This document shows, piece after piece, positions 9,547-18,915 of a stretch of 64,000 bases of DNA. The notes under the pieces were generated by a model. It had not been told where the DNA came from. It made no database searches and saw nothing but the letters and a program-made list of their open reading frames with translations. Source of the DNA: Lacrimispora amygdalina (lineage in GTDB: Bacteria; Bacillota; Clostridia; Lachnospirales; Lachnospiraceae); NCBI RefSeq assembly GCF_900205965.1, contig NZ_OAOF01000001.1:310001-374000 (forward strand). The letters run 5' to 3'. Numbering within the stretch: position 1 is the stretch's first letter; every line of letters starts with the position of its first letter. A program made the position numbers and the translations under genes.

Positions 9547-10644
9547 TTATCTTTTAGGCTGCTGCTGAGTGATGCAGTGAATATTTCCGCCTCCGAATGC
9601 AATCTCCTCGGTACGCACCCCTACTGCCTTCCGCTCCGGATACATTGCCTGAATCTGCTCCAGTGCAAGTGCATCGTTGGCATCACCGTACTGGGGAACT
9701 ATAACACCTCCGTTAACGACAAGGAAATTCATATAGGAAGCAATGGATATTTCCCCGTTTTCTCTTGGAAGAGTACCCTCCACCAGATCAATGGAATCAG
9801 CACCGTTTAGCCGTACAGGCTCTTTGGTAAGACAGAGCTTATGTACCTTCAGTTTGCGCCCTTTTGCATCCACTGATTCAGAAAGTGTCTGATAAGCAGC
9901 CTGCGCCTCTTTGTAGAAAGGATTTTCTTTGTCTTCCGTCCAGATGCAGGCTACCTCTCCCGGTCTTACATATTGAACAACATCATCAATGTGTCCATTG
10001 GTCTCATTGGGATCGATTCCATCTTTAATCCAGATTACTTTCTCACAGCTTAAGTACTGGCAAAGCATTTCCTCAATCTCTTCTTTCGTCATATGAGGAT
10101 TGCGGCCCTCACTTAACAGGCACATCTCCGTTGTAATGACAGTGCCTTCTCCGTCCACATGAAAGGATCCGCCCTCCAGTACAAATCCCTCCGTACGGTA
10201 GGAATCAATTCCCTCCAGATCACATACCTTCTGAGCTACCAGATCATCCTGATCCCAGGGGAAGTACAGTCCGTCAACCAGACCGCCCCACGCATTGAAG
10301 GTCCAGTCACAGCCTCTGATACCACCCTTGTCATTGATGACAAACGTTGGTCCGCAGTCACGGATCCATGCATCGTTGCTGGTGACTTCCACCACACGGA
10401 TATCTGCCGGAAGATGTGCGCGGCAGTTCTGAAACTGGGCGGGGGAAGCGCATACCGTAACCGGTTCAAACTGCCGGATTGTTTTGGCAACTTCAGCAAA
10501 TACTGCCTGTGCAGGCTTTGCACCATTTCTCCAGTTATCAGGTCTCTCCGGCCAGAGCATCCAGATGCGTTCCTGTTCTTCAAATTCTGCAGGCATACGG
10601 TATCCATCCTGCTTTGGGGTTGTATGTTCAATTCTCTTTGCCAT
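9547..10644 (-). CDS. aguA: Agmatine deiminase
   Basis: A 365-residue cytoplasmic enzyme that hydrolyses agmatine to N-carbamoylputrescine and ammonia. It belongs to the guanidino-group-modifying (PPAD) superfamily. Diagnostic motifs are EQERIWMLWPERPDNWR near the N-terminus, NDAWIRDCGPTF, NGHIDD with the catalytic histidine, and GGGNIHC near the C-terminus with the nucleophile Cys357. The length matches the family (about 365). It is the last gene of an operon that also encodes carbamate kinase, putrescine carbamoyltransferase and an antiporter, so the assignment is firm. A spacing of 17 bases to the antiporter gene and a GAAGG ribosome-binding site support the ATG at 10644. Confidence 0.96.
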   Translation of the reverse strand: MAKRIEHTTPKQDGYRMPAEFEEQERIWMLWPERPDNWRNGAKPAQAVFAEVAKTIRQFEPVTVCASPAQFQNCRAHLPADIRVVEVTSNDAWIRDCGPTFVINDKGGIRGCDWTFNAWGGLVDGLYFPWDQDDLVAQKVCDLEGIDSYRTEGFVLEGGSFHVDGEGTVITTEMCLLSEGRNPHMTKEEIEEMLCQYLSCEKVIWIKDGIDPNETNGHIDDVVQYVRPGEVACIWTEDKENPFYKEAQAAYQTLSESVDAKGRKLKVHKLCLTKEPVRLNGADSIDLVEGTLPRENGEISIASYMNFLVVNGGVIVPQYGDANDALALEQIQAMYPERKAVGVRTEEIAFGGGNIHCITQQQPKR

Positions 10645-10661
10645 AATTCATACCTTCTCTC

Positions 10662-12023
10662 TTATTGATTTCTTTTGTTTTTTACAATGATCTCTCCGAT
10701 AATAATGAATATAACCGCACCGATGGTGATGGGAAGCATGGATGATAAGGTCTCAGCATCAAAGCTTAAGGGGATTGCGGTAAATACAAGGGCAACCACG
10801 ATCAGTACCATGGGAACACCTGCCAATACTTTTAAAAATGCCGGGCTTCCGGGAACCCGGAACGGGCGTTCTGTATCTGCATCAATTTTTCTAAGCTTAA
10901 TAAATGCGGGAAATACAGGCAGGTAAGAAAGCAGGAACATAACCAGGTTCAGTGCAAAGAAACTCCAGAACAAATCCTTATTCGGCATAAATGGGGCTAT
11001 AATAAGAACAACGCTGGCAACTGCTCCGTTCATAATGGAGGCTCCAATGGGCATATTTGTTTTTTTGCTTCGTAATTTAAATACCCGGGGCATATCTCCG
11101 TTTTCCGCGGAATAGGCTGCCACGTTATTGACTCCCAAAGACCAGGAAATCATATTTCCAAACAGTGTCAGCAGAAAAGCGACTGCTACCGCAATTACAA
11201 TCATACCTCTGGTGGATCCTGTCAGAATCTGTACACTTGCAACAAGACCTGTGCTGGTGCTGATCTGGTCGGAAGGAATGGCAACACCGATTCCAAATGC
11301 CATAAAGATATAGATGGCTGCGATGACAAGACCTCCGGCAATGATTGACTGGGGAATCTGCTTTTTGGGATTTTCCATGTCTCCTGCAAATGTGCAGACC
11401 ACTTCAAAACCAAGACAGTTAAACAAAATTACGGATATATAGGATAAGCTGTTTATATCAAATTTGGGCAGCATGGAGGATAATGTATATTCATTGGCTA
11501 CACCATGGGTAACTGCTCCGTAAATTCCAAGCACTCCCAGAGTAAGAGCAATTAAAATTTTAATTACAGCCGCACCATTTAAAATCCATGCACTGTCACA
11601 AATGGAGTTAAAGCTGATTAATACAATAATCCATACAAACGTTAATTCTATCAGTAAGGAAGGAATCACTCCCAGCTCGGTACCTGTCAGCAAACTGATA
11701 ATATCAGGGAATACCAGCGCCAAAGAAGCCATCCAGAGGGGAAAATTAATCCAGTAATACCACGCTACTCTTCCTCCCCATTTTTTTCCAAAGGCTTTCG
11801 ATACCCAGTCATACAATCCGCCGTCCCCTTCATAGGTTGTACCAAGTTCTGATGAAATCAAACCATAAGGCAGCAAAAACGTAATCAGGAGGAAGATCCA
11901 CCAGAAATACTGTGAATTACCGATTGCTGCTACCGGTGCTGCTGCTTCTGCCACAAATACGACACAAATAACTGTCATAATGGCATCAATTAAACGAAAT
12001 TTTTTCTTTGGCGCTTCTGACAT
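10662..12023 (-). CDS. aguD: Agmatine/putrescine antiporter
   Basis: A 453-residue APC-family membrane transporter with about 12 spans. N-terminal residues include EAAAPVAAIGNSQYFWW and the conserved GGLYDWVSKAFGKKWG region of amino-acid/polyamine exchangers. Sitting between putrescine carbamoyltransferase and agmatine deiminase, it most likely exchanges external agmatine for internal putrescine, feeding the pathway without energy cost. The symbol rests on operon context more than on any residue I can point to, because related exchangers share the fold. ATG at 12023 with GGGGGAG upstream; 12 bases after ptcA. Confidence 0.88.
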   Translation of the reverse strand: MSEAPKKKFRLIDAIMTVICVVFVAEAAAPVAAIGNSQYFWWIFLLITFLLPYGLISSELGTTYEGDGGLYDWVSKAFGKKWGGRVAWYYWINFPLWMASLALVFPDIISLLTGTELGVIPSLLIELTFVWIIVLISFNSICDSAWILNGAAVIKILIALTLGVLGIYGAVTHGVANEYTLSSMLPKFDINSLSYISVILFNCLGFEVVCTFAGDMENPKKQIPQSIIAGGLVIAAIYIFMAFGIGVAIPSDQISTSTGLVASVQILTGSTRGMIVIAVAVAFLLTLFGNMISWSLGVNNVAAYSAENGDMPRVFKLRSKKTNMPIGASIMNGAVASVVLIIAPFMPNKDLFWSFFALNLVMFLLSYLPVFPAFIKLRKIDADTERPFRVPGSPAFLKVLAGVPMVLIVVALVFTAIPLSFDAETLSSMLPITIGAVIFIIIGEIIVKNKRNQ

Positions 12024-12035
12024 GGTAACTCCCCC

Positions 12036-13064
12036 TTATCTGATATGTCTTTCATCCATGAATTTTTCCAGCTGCTCTTTTGCTGCTGCAATCTGCAGCT
12101 CGCTTGCTGCCTGCTCTCTCTGATACTGGGTGAAGTAAACCAGCAGACCTCTCATTGCAGTCAGACGGTTTCCTGCCTCTAAGAACGCAATCGAGCTTTC
12201 ACTGTCAAGAACCTCATCTGTGACATCCTCTCCTCTTGTAGCCGGGAGACAGTGCATAAACTTGCATCCGATATTTCCAAGAGACATCAAATCCTTGTTA
12301 ACCTGGTAATCTTTAAATGTGGCAACACGTTCTTCTTTGGGAGTTTCATTTTCGTAAAGGCCATACCATACATCGGTATAAATAAAGTCAGCGCCTCTTA
12401 CGCTTTCCCGGTTATCGGATACTTCCCATGTACCGCCTGAAACCTTACAGTTTTCTTCCATGATTTTTTTATGCTCATCAAGAAGCTGGTTCTTTTCCGG
12501 GCCATAATGAACAAAATGCATACCCAGCTTTGTTGTAATAAATCCCAGGGAAGCACATACCTGAGTGCCGTCTCCTACGAATACAACCTTGCAGTCTTCC
12601 AGTTTCTTTCCTCTTGGAAGATGCTCAACAATTGTACAAAGATCGCCGATTTCCTGAGTGGGGTGATTATAATCACTCATTCCGTTCAACACGGGAATTG
12701 AGCTAGCTTTTGCCAGTTCTACAACGCTCTTATGCTCGATCACCCGTGCCATAACAACGTCAATCAGCTGTGATAAAACTCTTCCTGTATCGCCGATGGT
12801 CTCATGTCCTCCCAGCTGTATCATACCAGGTCCTAAATACTGGGCATGTCCGCCGAGCTGCTCCATTGCAGTTTCAAAAGATACACGGGTTCTTGTGGAG
12901 GACTGCTGGAAGATCATTCCAAGTGTTTTCCCCTTCATAAGAGGTGGATTGTATCCTGCCTTAATGCTTTTTTTAATTTGTAAGGAAAGATCGATGATGT
13001 CTAATAACTCCTCTTTTGTAAAATCATTGGTGTCAATAAAATGACGAATACCGTTTGCTCTCAT
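12036..13064 (-). CDS. ptcA: Putrescine carbamoyltransferase
   Basis: A 342-residue transcarbamylase that phosphorolyses carbamoylputrescine to putrescine and carbamoyl phosphate. The carbamoyl-phosphate loop STRTR is at residues 56-60, and HCLPA is in the C-terminal third. The PTCase-like segment [14 protein letters not shown] and the C-terminal helical tail ([12 protein letters not shown]), used by this family for trimer locking, separate it from ornithine carbamoyltransferase. Ornithine transcarbamylase is the alternative, but the flanking aguA, aguD and arcC genes make the putrescine enzyme much more likely. CAGGAGG precedes the ATG at 13064; gap to arcC is 23 bases. Confidence 0.93.
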   Translation of the reverse strand: MRANGIRHFIDTNDFTKEELLDIIDLSLQIKKSIKAGYNPPLMKGKTLGMIFQQSSTRTRVSFETAMEQLGGHAQYLGPGMIQLGGHETIGDTGRVLSQLIDVVMARVIEHKSVVELAKASSIPVLNGMSDYNHPTQEIGDLCTIVEHLPRGKKLEDCKVVFVGDGTQVCASLGFITTKLGMHFVHYGPEKNQLLDEHKKIMEENCKVSGGTWEVSDNRESVRGADFIYTDVWYGLYENETPKEERVATFKDYQVNKDLMSLGNIGCKFMHCLPATRGEDVTDEVLDSESSIAFLEAGNRLTAMRGLLVYFTQYQREQAASELQIAAAKEQLEKFMDERHIR

Positions 13065-13087
13065 GGTAAATCCTCCTGTTTTTTATT

Positions 13088-14032
13088 TTAATTAAATGTA
13101 AATACCGTACCTGTTTTTCCATCCAGAGCATCAATGGCTTTATCCAGAGATGTGATAATTGCCCGCTTGTCCGGATTGGATCTTACAAACTTCATTGCAG
13201 CCTGCACTTTGGGAAGCATACTTCCCGGAGCGAATTGTCCTTCTTCACAATATTTATTTGCCTCATAAATACTGAGATGATTAAGGTCCTTCTGATCCGG
13301 CTTGTTGTAATTTACTGCTACCTTTTCTACCTCTGTGAGAATCATGAGTATATCCGCTTCTACCTGTTCTGCCAGAAGCTCTGCCGCAAAATCTTTGTCA
13401 ATAACCGCTGCAGTACCGCAAAGTGAACCAGCCGGATGTTCAATGACCGGGATTCCGCCGCCGCCACAGGTGATTACGATTGCTTTGGGCCAGAGTTCCT
13501 TTACTGCATCAATTTCAACAATTTTTCTGGGAAGAGGAGAAGCTACCACTCTCCGGTAACCACGACCTGCATCTTCCTTCATCACATAGCCTTTTGATGC
13601 CGTCAGTTCATCGGCCTCTTCTTTTGTATAAAAAGGACCGATTGGCTTGGTTGGGTGATGAAATGCCGGATCTTTCTCATCCACCACTACCTGAGTTGCA
13701 ATGGTTACAACAGGGAAATTCTGATTTCTCTTATTAAGTGCATACTTAAGTGCCTGCTGCAGATGATATCCGATATATCCCTGTGACATGGCTCCGCACA
13801 CATCGAATGGCATAGGGGGAGTAACATCTTTTGCAGCCTCGGATGCCATCAGGATTCTTCCGACCTGAGGACCATTTCCATGTACAATGGCCATTTCATA
13901 CCCGCGTTCGTTCATTTCTACAATGTACTCACAGGTCTTATGAACGACTGAAAGCTGAGCCTTTGCAGTCGCTTCTCCTTTTCCTGACTGGAGTGCGTTA
14001 CCGCCTAAAGCAAGAACTATTTTTACAGCCAC
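13088..14032 (-). CDS. arcC: Carbamate kinase
   Basis: A 314-residue cytoplasmic kinase that makes ATP from carbamoyl phosphate, the energy-yielding last step of agmatine breakdown. Conserved segments are KIVLALGGNAL at the N-terminus, VHGNGPQVG, and ITCGGGGIPV. The length matches the family. The frame stays open upstream to 14308, but the true start is GTG at 14032: AGGAGG lies at 14041-14046, and the extra upstream residues have no resemblance to carbamate kinase. It is the first gene of the agmatine operon, unlike the enterococcal order where the kinase is last. The 270-base gap to the divergent regulator should hold the operon promoter. Confidence 0.95.
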   Translation of the reverse strand: MAVKIVLALGGNALQSGKGEATAKAQLSVVHKTCEYIVEMNERGYEMAIVHGNGPQVGRILMASEAAKDVTPPMPFDVCGAMSQGYIGYHLQQALKYALNKRNQNFPVVTIATQVVVDEKDPAFHHPTKPIGPFYTKEEADELTASKGYVMKEDAGRGYRRVVASPLPRKIVEIDAVKELWPKAIVITCGGGGIPVIEHPAGSLCGTAAVIDKDFAAELLAEQVEADILMILTEVEKVAVNYNKPDQKDLNHLSIYEANKYCEEGQFAPGSMLPKVQAAMKFVRSNPDKRAIITSLDKAIDALDGKTGTVFTFN

Positions 14033-14190
14033 TGGTGATACCTCCTTTATTTTCATTTTGCTGTGATCGCTGGTCAAAGCCGCTCTCACAAGACGAAAAT
14101 AACAGTTTTTCAGCCGGTTGAGAATGTAGCGTTGAGATAGATTTTTATAGCACTTTACCTCATTTTTTACATAAACTCTTCTAAACTTTT

Positions 14191-14203
14191 GTGCGTTTTG
14201 CAC
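14191..14203. promoter_or_regulatory. Short dyad in the agmatine intergenic region
   Basis: GTGCGTTTTGCAC has GTGC/GCAC arms around a 5-base centre. It sits between the divergent arcC and aguR-like genes. It could be part of a regulator or catabolite site, but the match to any consensus is weak and I could not place the operon promoter with certainty. Confidence 0.25.
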
Positions 14204-14234
14204 TATATTTTTGCCATTTTTACGATTTTTGCGG

Positions 14235-14262
14235 TTGAAAAAACTATTATTTTTGATATACT
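14235..14262 (+). promoter_or_regulatory. Promoter of the AguR-like regulator
   Basis: TTGAAA (14235-14240), 16-base spacer, TATACT (14257-14262). The start codon follows 40 bases later with a GGAGG ribosome-binding site. Confidence 0.65.
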
Positions 14263-14301
14263 GTTTATAACTTACAACGACGGCTAAGGACGGAGGTACA
14301 C

Positions 14302-15324
14302 ATGGCAAAAGGCATTATCTTTCTCTACAATCTGGTTTTAATCATTGTCTATTCCGGAGTTCTGTGGATGTCTTTCTTTCTGTTTATGAATGGAAAGGAT
14401 AAAATTCTGCTTTGGATTGGAATTATTTTCGGGGCAATCATCATTGATGATATCGTGATTTTTACTTCAGAACTATTTCAGAATTTTTCGGAACAATATG
14501 ATCGGATATTTATGATCGTACCGACTCATAAAACATTAATTTATTTAATCCTGTCTCTTGGCTATCTGATTATTTTCAAGACACTGATCAACAAACAAGT
14601 GTCACTGCACGATTATACGATTCTTGCATTTTATGTGATTTTCATGTTTTTTGTCCCCATATTAGAAAACAGTGCATGGAAGATCTGGCTTTATTACCTG
14701 CCCAGCCAGCTCTTCAATGCATACATCGGCGCGGAAGTTTTATGGGCAATAAAAAAGAACCCTGAATTTTATCAGAATTCTTTCTACCGCTGGTGCAAAC
14801 GGCTTTTTTATTTCACAGTGATTATGAATATCTGTGTCATAGCCGAAGATACGATTGTTATTTTTCATTTTGATGTTTACTCCAAATACTATATTAACAT
14901 GAATAACAGAAGCTACACATCGGATGTATTATACCTTACTTACGCTGTATTCTCTGCAGGTTACCTGATGTATTATTTAAAAACTTCTCTGCGGAATAAT
15001 ACAATTGTAGACTCCGTAATGAGTCATACCCACACAAATCTGCCCTCTGATATTGAAGAAAGCATTCTGCTTCATTTTTGTGAGACGTATCATTTAACGG
15101 TCCGTGAGCGGGAAATTTTTAAAGTTTTGCTTTTAGATAAAACGAATCAGGAAATCAGTGATGATTTATATATCTCCATAGGTACAGCGAAAACCCATGT
15201 TCATAACATCTATCAAAAGACAGGCGTTGTAAAACGCCAGCAGCTTCTTGAAATTTATGAGGAATACCGGAAAGAGCAGATGAATTTGAAATCAGAAAGT
15301 GAAACGCCGTCCCCTCAGCCATAA
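14302..15324 (+). CDS. aguR: Membrane-bound LuxR-type regulator of agmatine operon (AguR-like)
   Basis: A 340-residue protein with about seven hydrophobic segments over residues 5-230 and a C-terminal LuxR/GerE helix-turn-helix (about 255-320: LTVREREIFKVLLLDKTNQEI, then IGTAKTHVHNIYQKTGV). The DNA-binding domain is therefore tethered to the membrane. It stands divergent to the agmatine operon, the same position and architecture as AguR, a one-component membrane sensor of agmatine known in Lactococcus and Enterococcus. I infer that it activates the arcC-ptcA-aguD-aguA operon when agmatine is present outside. The function by context is strong; direct sequence identity to AguR cannot be measured here. 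Confidence 0.8.
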   Translation: MAKGIIFLYNLVLIIVYSGVLWMSFFLFMNGKDKILLWIGIIFGAIIIDDIVIFTSELFQNFSEQYDRIFMIVPTHKTLIYLILSLGYLIIFKTLINKQVSLHDYTILAFYVIFMFFVPILENSAWKIWLYYLPSQLFNAYIGAEVLWAIKKNPEFYQNSFYRWCKRLFYFTVIMNICVIAEDTIVIFHFDVYSKYYINMNNRSYTSDVLYLTYAVFSAGYLMYYLKTSLRNNTIVDSVMSHTHTNLPSDIEESILLHFCETYHLTVREREIFKVLLLDKTNQEISDDLYISIGTAKTHVHNIYQKTGVVKRQQLLEIYEEYRKEQMNLKSESETPSPQP

Positions 15325-15347
15325 AGGCTCCGGGAACGGCGCTTTTT
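15304..15347 (+). terminator. Terminator between aguR-like gene and DUF1015 gene
   Basis: ACGCCGTCCC pairs with GGGAACGGCG (one mismatch) around a 17-base loop, followed by CTTTTT. It overlaps the last codons of the LuxR-type gene, and the other strand may serve the convergent DUF1015 gene. Confidence 0.7.
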
Positions 15348-16584
15348 ATTTCAGCATATGAATGAACAGCCCGCTTCTTAACTTTGGCTCAAACCAGGTA
15401 GATTTAGGGGGCATTAAAAGACCGGCATCCGCTACAGCGAACAGCTCTCCAATGGAAGTGGGATACATGGAAAAAGCCACTGTCATATCTTCTTCACACC
15501 GTTTCTCCAATTCCTTTAATCCACGGATTCCTCCGATAAAATCAATCCTCTTATCAATTCTCGGATCTTCGATTCCCAGTATGGGACCTAAGAGATTGTC
15601 CTGCAGAATTGATACATCAAGTCCCTTGACCGGATCATCAGTTTTTAAAGCTTCCTTCGCCTTCAGGCAATACCAGGTCTTATTGAAATACATCCCAAAG
15701 CTTCCCTTTTCAGACGGTCCAAAGGCATTCTCTCCTACAGCAGTAACTGTAAAGCCCTCAGATAGCTTAGAAAGGAACTCTTCCCTGGATAATCCGTTTA
15801 AATCCTTTACCACACGGTTATAAGGCAGAATCATCAGCTGATCATCAGGAAAAAGTACGGACAAAAAGTACTGATACTCCTCTTCTCCTGTATTGTCCGG
15901 ATTTTCCTTCCTCCTCTTTATGCCTACCTTTACAGCAGAAGCCGCCCGGTGGTGCCCGTCAGCAATATAAGTGACAGGAATACTTAAAAAATGCTCTTCG
16001 ATCAGACGGACTGTTTCCGGATCGGCAATCCTCCATACCTTGTGGCTGATCCCGTCATCTGCAGTAAAATCATAGAGGGGAACGTCTTTCTTTTTTTCTT
16101 CTACCAGCCGGTTGATTACCTCTCTGGAACGGTATGCCAGAAAGATGGGGCCGGTCTGGGCATCTGTGGTATCCACATGGCGGATCCGGTCCAGCTCCTT
16201 CTCCTCTCTGGTATTTTCATGCTTTTTAATCACACCATTTAAGTAATCATCGACAGATGAGCAGGCCACTATTCCTGTCTGGCCTCTTCCATCCATAATC
16301 AGCTCATAGATATAGTAGGCTTTCGCATCATCCTGAACAAAGGTACCATCCTTCATCCATTCCTTCAGCATGTTCGCAGCCTTTTCATAGACCCGGTCAT
16401 CATAAATATTCACCTCCTGGGGAAACTGTGTTTCCGGACGGTCAATATTCAGGAAAGATTTCGGATTCCCAGCAGTCACCTGACAGGCTTCCTTCCGGTT
16501 ATATACATCGTAAGGAAGAGCCGCCACCAGACGGGCCTCTTCCTTATTCGGTCTTACACATTGAAATGGTTTTACTATTGCCAT
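15346..16584 (-). CDS. DUF1015 family protein
   Basis: A 412-residue soluble protein of the DUF1015 family. The family has no firmly established reaction but is repeatedly found beside serA and serC in Clostridia, as here. Readable family segments are KPFQCVRPNKEEARLVAALPYDVYN at the start, YIADGHHRAASA in the middle (a histidine-rich motif that may bind metal or phosphate) and PPKSTWFEPKLRSGLFIHML at the end. ATG at 16584 with AAGGGAGA upstream, 10 bases after serA, so it is co-transcribed with serine biosynthesis. A ParB/Srx-like fold related to free-serine kinases has been suggested for similar proteins; I cannot confirm it from sequence alone. Confidence 0.85.
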   Translation of the reverse strand: MAIVKPFQCVRPNKEEARLVAALPYDVYNRKEACQVTAGNPKSFLNIDRPETQFPQEVNIYDDRVYEKAANMLKEWMKDGTFVQDDAKAYYIYELIMDGRGQTGIVACSSVDDYLNGVIKKHENTREEKELDRIRHVDTTDAQTGPIFLAYRSREVINRLVEEKKKDVPLYDFTADDGISHKVWRIADPETVRLIEEHFLSIPVTYIADGHHRAASAVKVGIKRRKENPDNTGEEEYQYFLSVLFPDDQLMILPYNRVVKDLNGLSREEFLSKLSEGFTVTAVGENAFGPSEKGSFGMYFNKTWYCLKAKEALKTDDPVKGLDVSILQDNLLGPILGIEDPRIDKRIDFIGGIRGLKELEKRCEEDMTVAFSMYPTSIGELFAVADAGLLMPPKSTWFEPKLRSGLFIHMLK

Positions 16585-16594
16585 AATATCTCCC

Positions 16595-17758
16595 TTATTT
16601 GATTACTCTGACCCGTACCACGCCTTTAATGGCATTCAGCTTCTGAATGCTTACAGAATCTGGTGCAGACTCCAAATCAATGAGTGTATATGCATACTTG
16701 TCACGGCTCTTATTGGTCATATCGGAGATATTCACATTGCCCGCTGCCAGAGTTCCTGTAATCTGCCCGATCATATTCGGAATATTTAAATGCAGAACTG
16801 CAATCCTGCTTGCGGCGCTGCAGATTCCCATGTCACAAGCCGGGAAATTCACGGAATTGTGTATATTTCCATTGTCTATGTAGTCCATAATCTCCTTCAC
16901 TGCCATCTTCGCACAGTTGTCCTCAGATTCTTCTGTGGAAGCACCCAGATGAGGAATTACAATGGCACCTTCCATATGTACGGAAGTGGGGTTTGGGAAA
17001 TCAGTCACATATTTTTTAATCTTACCAGACTTTAATGCCTCGGCCATATCCTCTTCATTTACCAGAATGTCTCTTGCGAAGTTAAGAATTACTGTTCCCT
17101 CCTTCATATTGTCAAAGGCTGCTTTATTAATCATTCCCTTTGTTGTATCCACTAAGGGCACATGAAGGGTAATGTAGTCGCATTCCTTATAAATCGTTTC
17201 CACAGAGGTGATATGCTTTACATTTCTTGAGAGTCTCCAGGCTGCATTCACGGAAATAAAGGGATCATATCCGTATACCTCCATTCCAAGAGAGGAGCAG
17301 GCATTGGCAACCTCAGTTCCGATTGCACCAAGGCCGATGACTCCCAGCTTTTTACCCCGGATCTCACAGCCGGCAAAGGAACTTTTTGCTTTTTCTGCAG
17401 ATTTGGCTATATTTTCATCCGCCTGATTATCCTTACACCAGCGGATACCTCCTTCGATATCACGGGAAGCCAGCATCAGTCCGGCTATTACCAGCTCCTT
17501 TACTCCGTTTGCATTGGCTCCGGGTGTATTAAATACGACGATTCCTTCCGCAGCGCATGCTTCTAAGGGAATGTTATTGACACCAGCTCCGGCTCTTGCT
17601 ATTGCAAGAAGACCGTCAGGGAACTTCATCTCATGCATAGAAGCACTTCTGACAAGCACGCCATCTGCTTCTTCCATCTGTTTGGTAAGCTCATAATCTT
17701 CTGTTAACAGTGCGGTTCCATATGCAGAAATTGCATTAAGGCAATGAATCTTTTTCAT
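16595..17758 (-). CDS. serA: D-3-phosphoglycerate dehydrogenase
   Basis: A 387-residue NAD-dependent dehydrogenase catalysing the first step of serine synthesis, 3-phosphoglycerate to 3-phosphohydroxypyruvate. The Rossmann motif GKKLGVIGLGAIGTEVA lies at about residues 135-152. The catalytic Arg/Glu/His region of the 2-hydroxyacid dehydrogenase family follows (NFARDILVNEE, then VIPHLGAST). The C-terminal 70 residues look like an ACT domain (VLHLNIPNMIGQITGTLAAG), which in other SerA enzymes binds serine for feedback control. It follows serC by 14 bases and has GAAAGGAG before the ATG. Confidence 0.93.
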   Translation of the reverse strand: MKKIHCLNAISAYGTALLTEDYELTKQMEEADGVLVRSASMHEMKFPDGLLAIARAGAGVNNIPLEACAAEGIVVFNTPGANANGVKELVIAGLMLASRDIEGGIRWCKDNQADENIAKSAEKAKSSFAGCEIRGKKLGVIGLGAIGTEVANACSSLGMEVYGYDPFISVNAAWRLSRNVKHITSVETIYKECDYITLHVPLVDTTKGMINKAAFDNMKEGTVILNFARDILVNEEDMAEALKSGKIKKYVTDFPNPTSVHMEGAIVIPHLGASTEESEDNCAKMAVKEIMDYIDNGNIHNSVNFPACDMGICSAASRIAVLHLNIPNMIGQITGTLAAGNVNISDMTNKSRDKYAYTLIDLESAPDSVSIQKLNAIKGVVRVRVIK

Positions 17759-17772
17759 CTTCTAATCTCCTT

Positions 17773-18867
17773 TCAGTCTGCCTGTCTCGTGTGTTTTTCT
17801 TCAAAATCCTTCATGAAGGAAACCAGCTTTTCCACGCCTTCGTACGGCATGGCATTATAAATACTGGCGCGCATTCCGCCTACGGTTCTGTGACCTTTTA
17901 AATTCTCAAAACCTGCTGCTTTTGATTCCTTCACAAATAAGGCATCCAGTTCTTCATCACCTGTGACAAACGGTACGTTCATAAGAGAACGGTCCTTCTT
18001 TTCAACGGTACCGTGAAACATCTTGCTCTGATCCAGAAAATCATAAAGAATTCCTGCTTTTTTCTCGTTCAGCTTCTTCATGGCTTCCAGTCCGCCTAAG
18101 TTCTTTAACCACTTAAATACCTTGCCGCAGACATAGATTCCATAAGCAGGAGGTGTATTATAAAGGGATTTGGCATCCGCATGAGTTTTATAACGAAGCA
18201 TGGTAGGCGTTTCTTTTAAAACATCCTCCCGGATTAAATCTTCCCGGATGATCACAATAACAACGCCCGCAGGTCCCACATTCTTCTGGGCTCCGGCAAA
18301 TATAATACCATACTTACTCACATCAACAGGTTCCGATAAAAAGCAGGAGGAGAGATCTGCTACCAGTATTTTCCCTTTGGTGTCAGGCAGTGTTTTATAT
18401 TTTGTTCCGTATATGGTGTTGTTTTCACAGATATATACGTAATCCGCATCGTCTGAGACAGGGAGATCGGAAATATCCGGTATATAACTGAAGGTCTTAT
18501 CCGCACTGGAAGCAATCGCATTGGAGGTTCCATAAAGCTTTGCTTCCTGGTATGCTTTCTTTGCCCATTGCCCGGTGATGATATAATCTCCAACCCCATT
18601 TTTAAATAAATTCATGGGAACCATGGCAAACTGCTGGGATGCTCCTCCCTGTAAAAACAGCACCTTATAGTTATCCGGAATTGCCAGTAAGTCTCTTAAA
18701 TCAGCCTCTGCTTCATTGATGATGGTTTCATAAGCTTTGGACCGGTGACTCATCTCCATTACCGACATTCCGGTACCCTTATAATCCAACATCTCCTCTG
18801 CTGCTTCTTTTAAGACTTCTTCCGGCAGAACCGCAGGTCCTGCAGAAAAATTGTACACTCTGCTCAT
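17773..18867 (-). CDS. serC: Phosphoserine aminotransferase
   Basis: A 364-residue PLP-dependent class-V aminotransferase that makes phosphoserine from phosphohydroxypyruvate and glutamate. The family start MSRVYNFSAGPAVLPEEVL is intact, and the PLP lysine sits in FAGAQKNVGPAG. QGGASQQFAMVPMN near residue 75 contacts the cofactor phosphate. Length matches SerC. The next genes downstream are serA and DUF1015. A serB phosphatase is not nearby. ATG at 18867 with GAGGAGG. The 48-base gap from ilvB holds only a small GGGAT/ATCCC hairpin, so serC may be read from the upstream ilv genes as well. Confidence 0.95.
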   Translation of the reverse strand: MSRVYNFSAGPAVLPEEVLKEAAEEMLDYKGTGMSVMEMSHRSKAYETIINEAEADLRDLLAIPDNYKVLFLQGGASQQFAMVPMNLFKNGVGDYIITGQWAKKAYQEAKLYGTSNAIASSADKTFSYIPDISDLPVSDDADYVYICENNTIYGTKYKTLPDTKGKILVADLSSCFLSEPVDVSKYGIIFAGAQKNVGPAGVVIVIIREDLIREDVLKETPTMLRYKTHADAKSLYNTPPAYGIYVCGKVFKWLKNLGGLEAMKKLNEKKAGILYDFLDQSKMFHGTVEKKDRSLMNVPFVTGDEELDALFVKESKAAGFENLKGHRTVGGMRASIYNAMPYEGVEKLVSFMKDFEEKHTRQAD

Positions 18868-18915
18868 ATCTCTTCCTCCTCAAATTCGGGATTTCGATCC
18901 CTTTCCTTACTGATG

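Noticed and set aside
10159..10668. Plus-strand frame of 169 codons inside aguA
   Set aside because: Shadow of a clear enzyme gene; no ribosome-binding site and no homology.
14041..14301. Convincing promoter of the agmatine operon
   Set aside because: Several TATAAA/TATAGT-like boxes exist, but no -35 box at suitable distance could be chosen.
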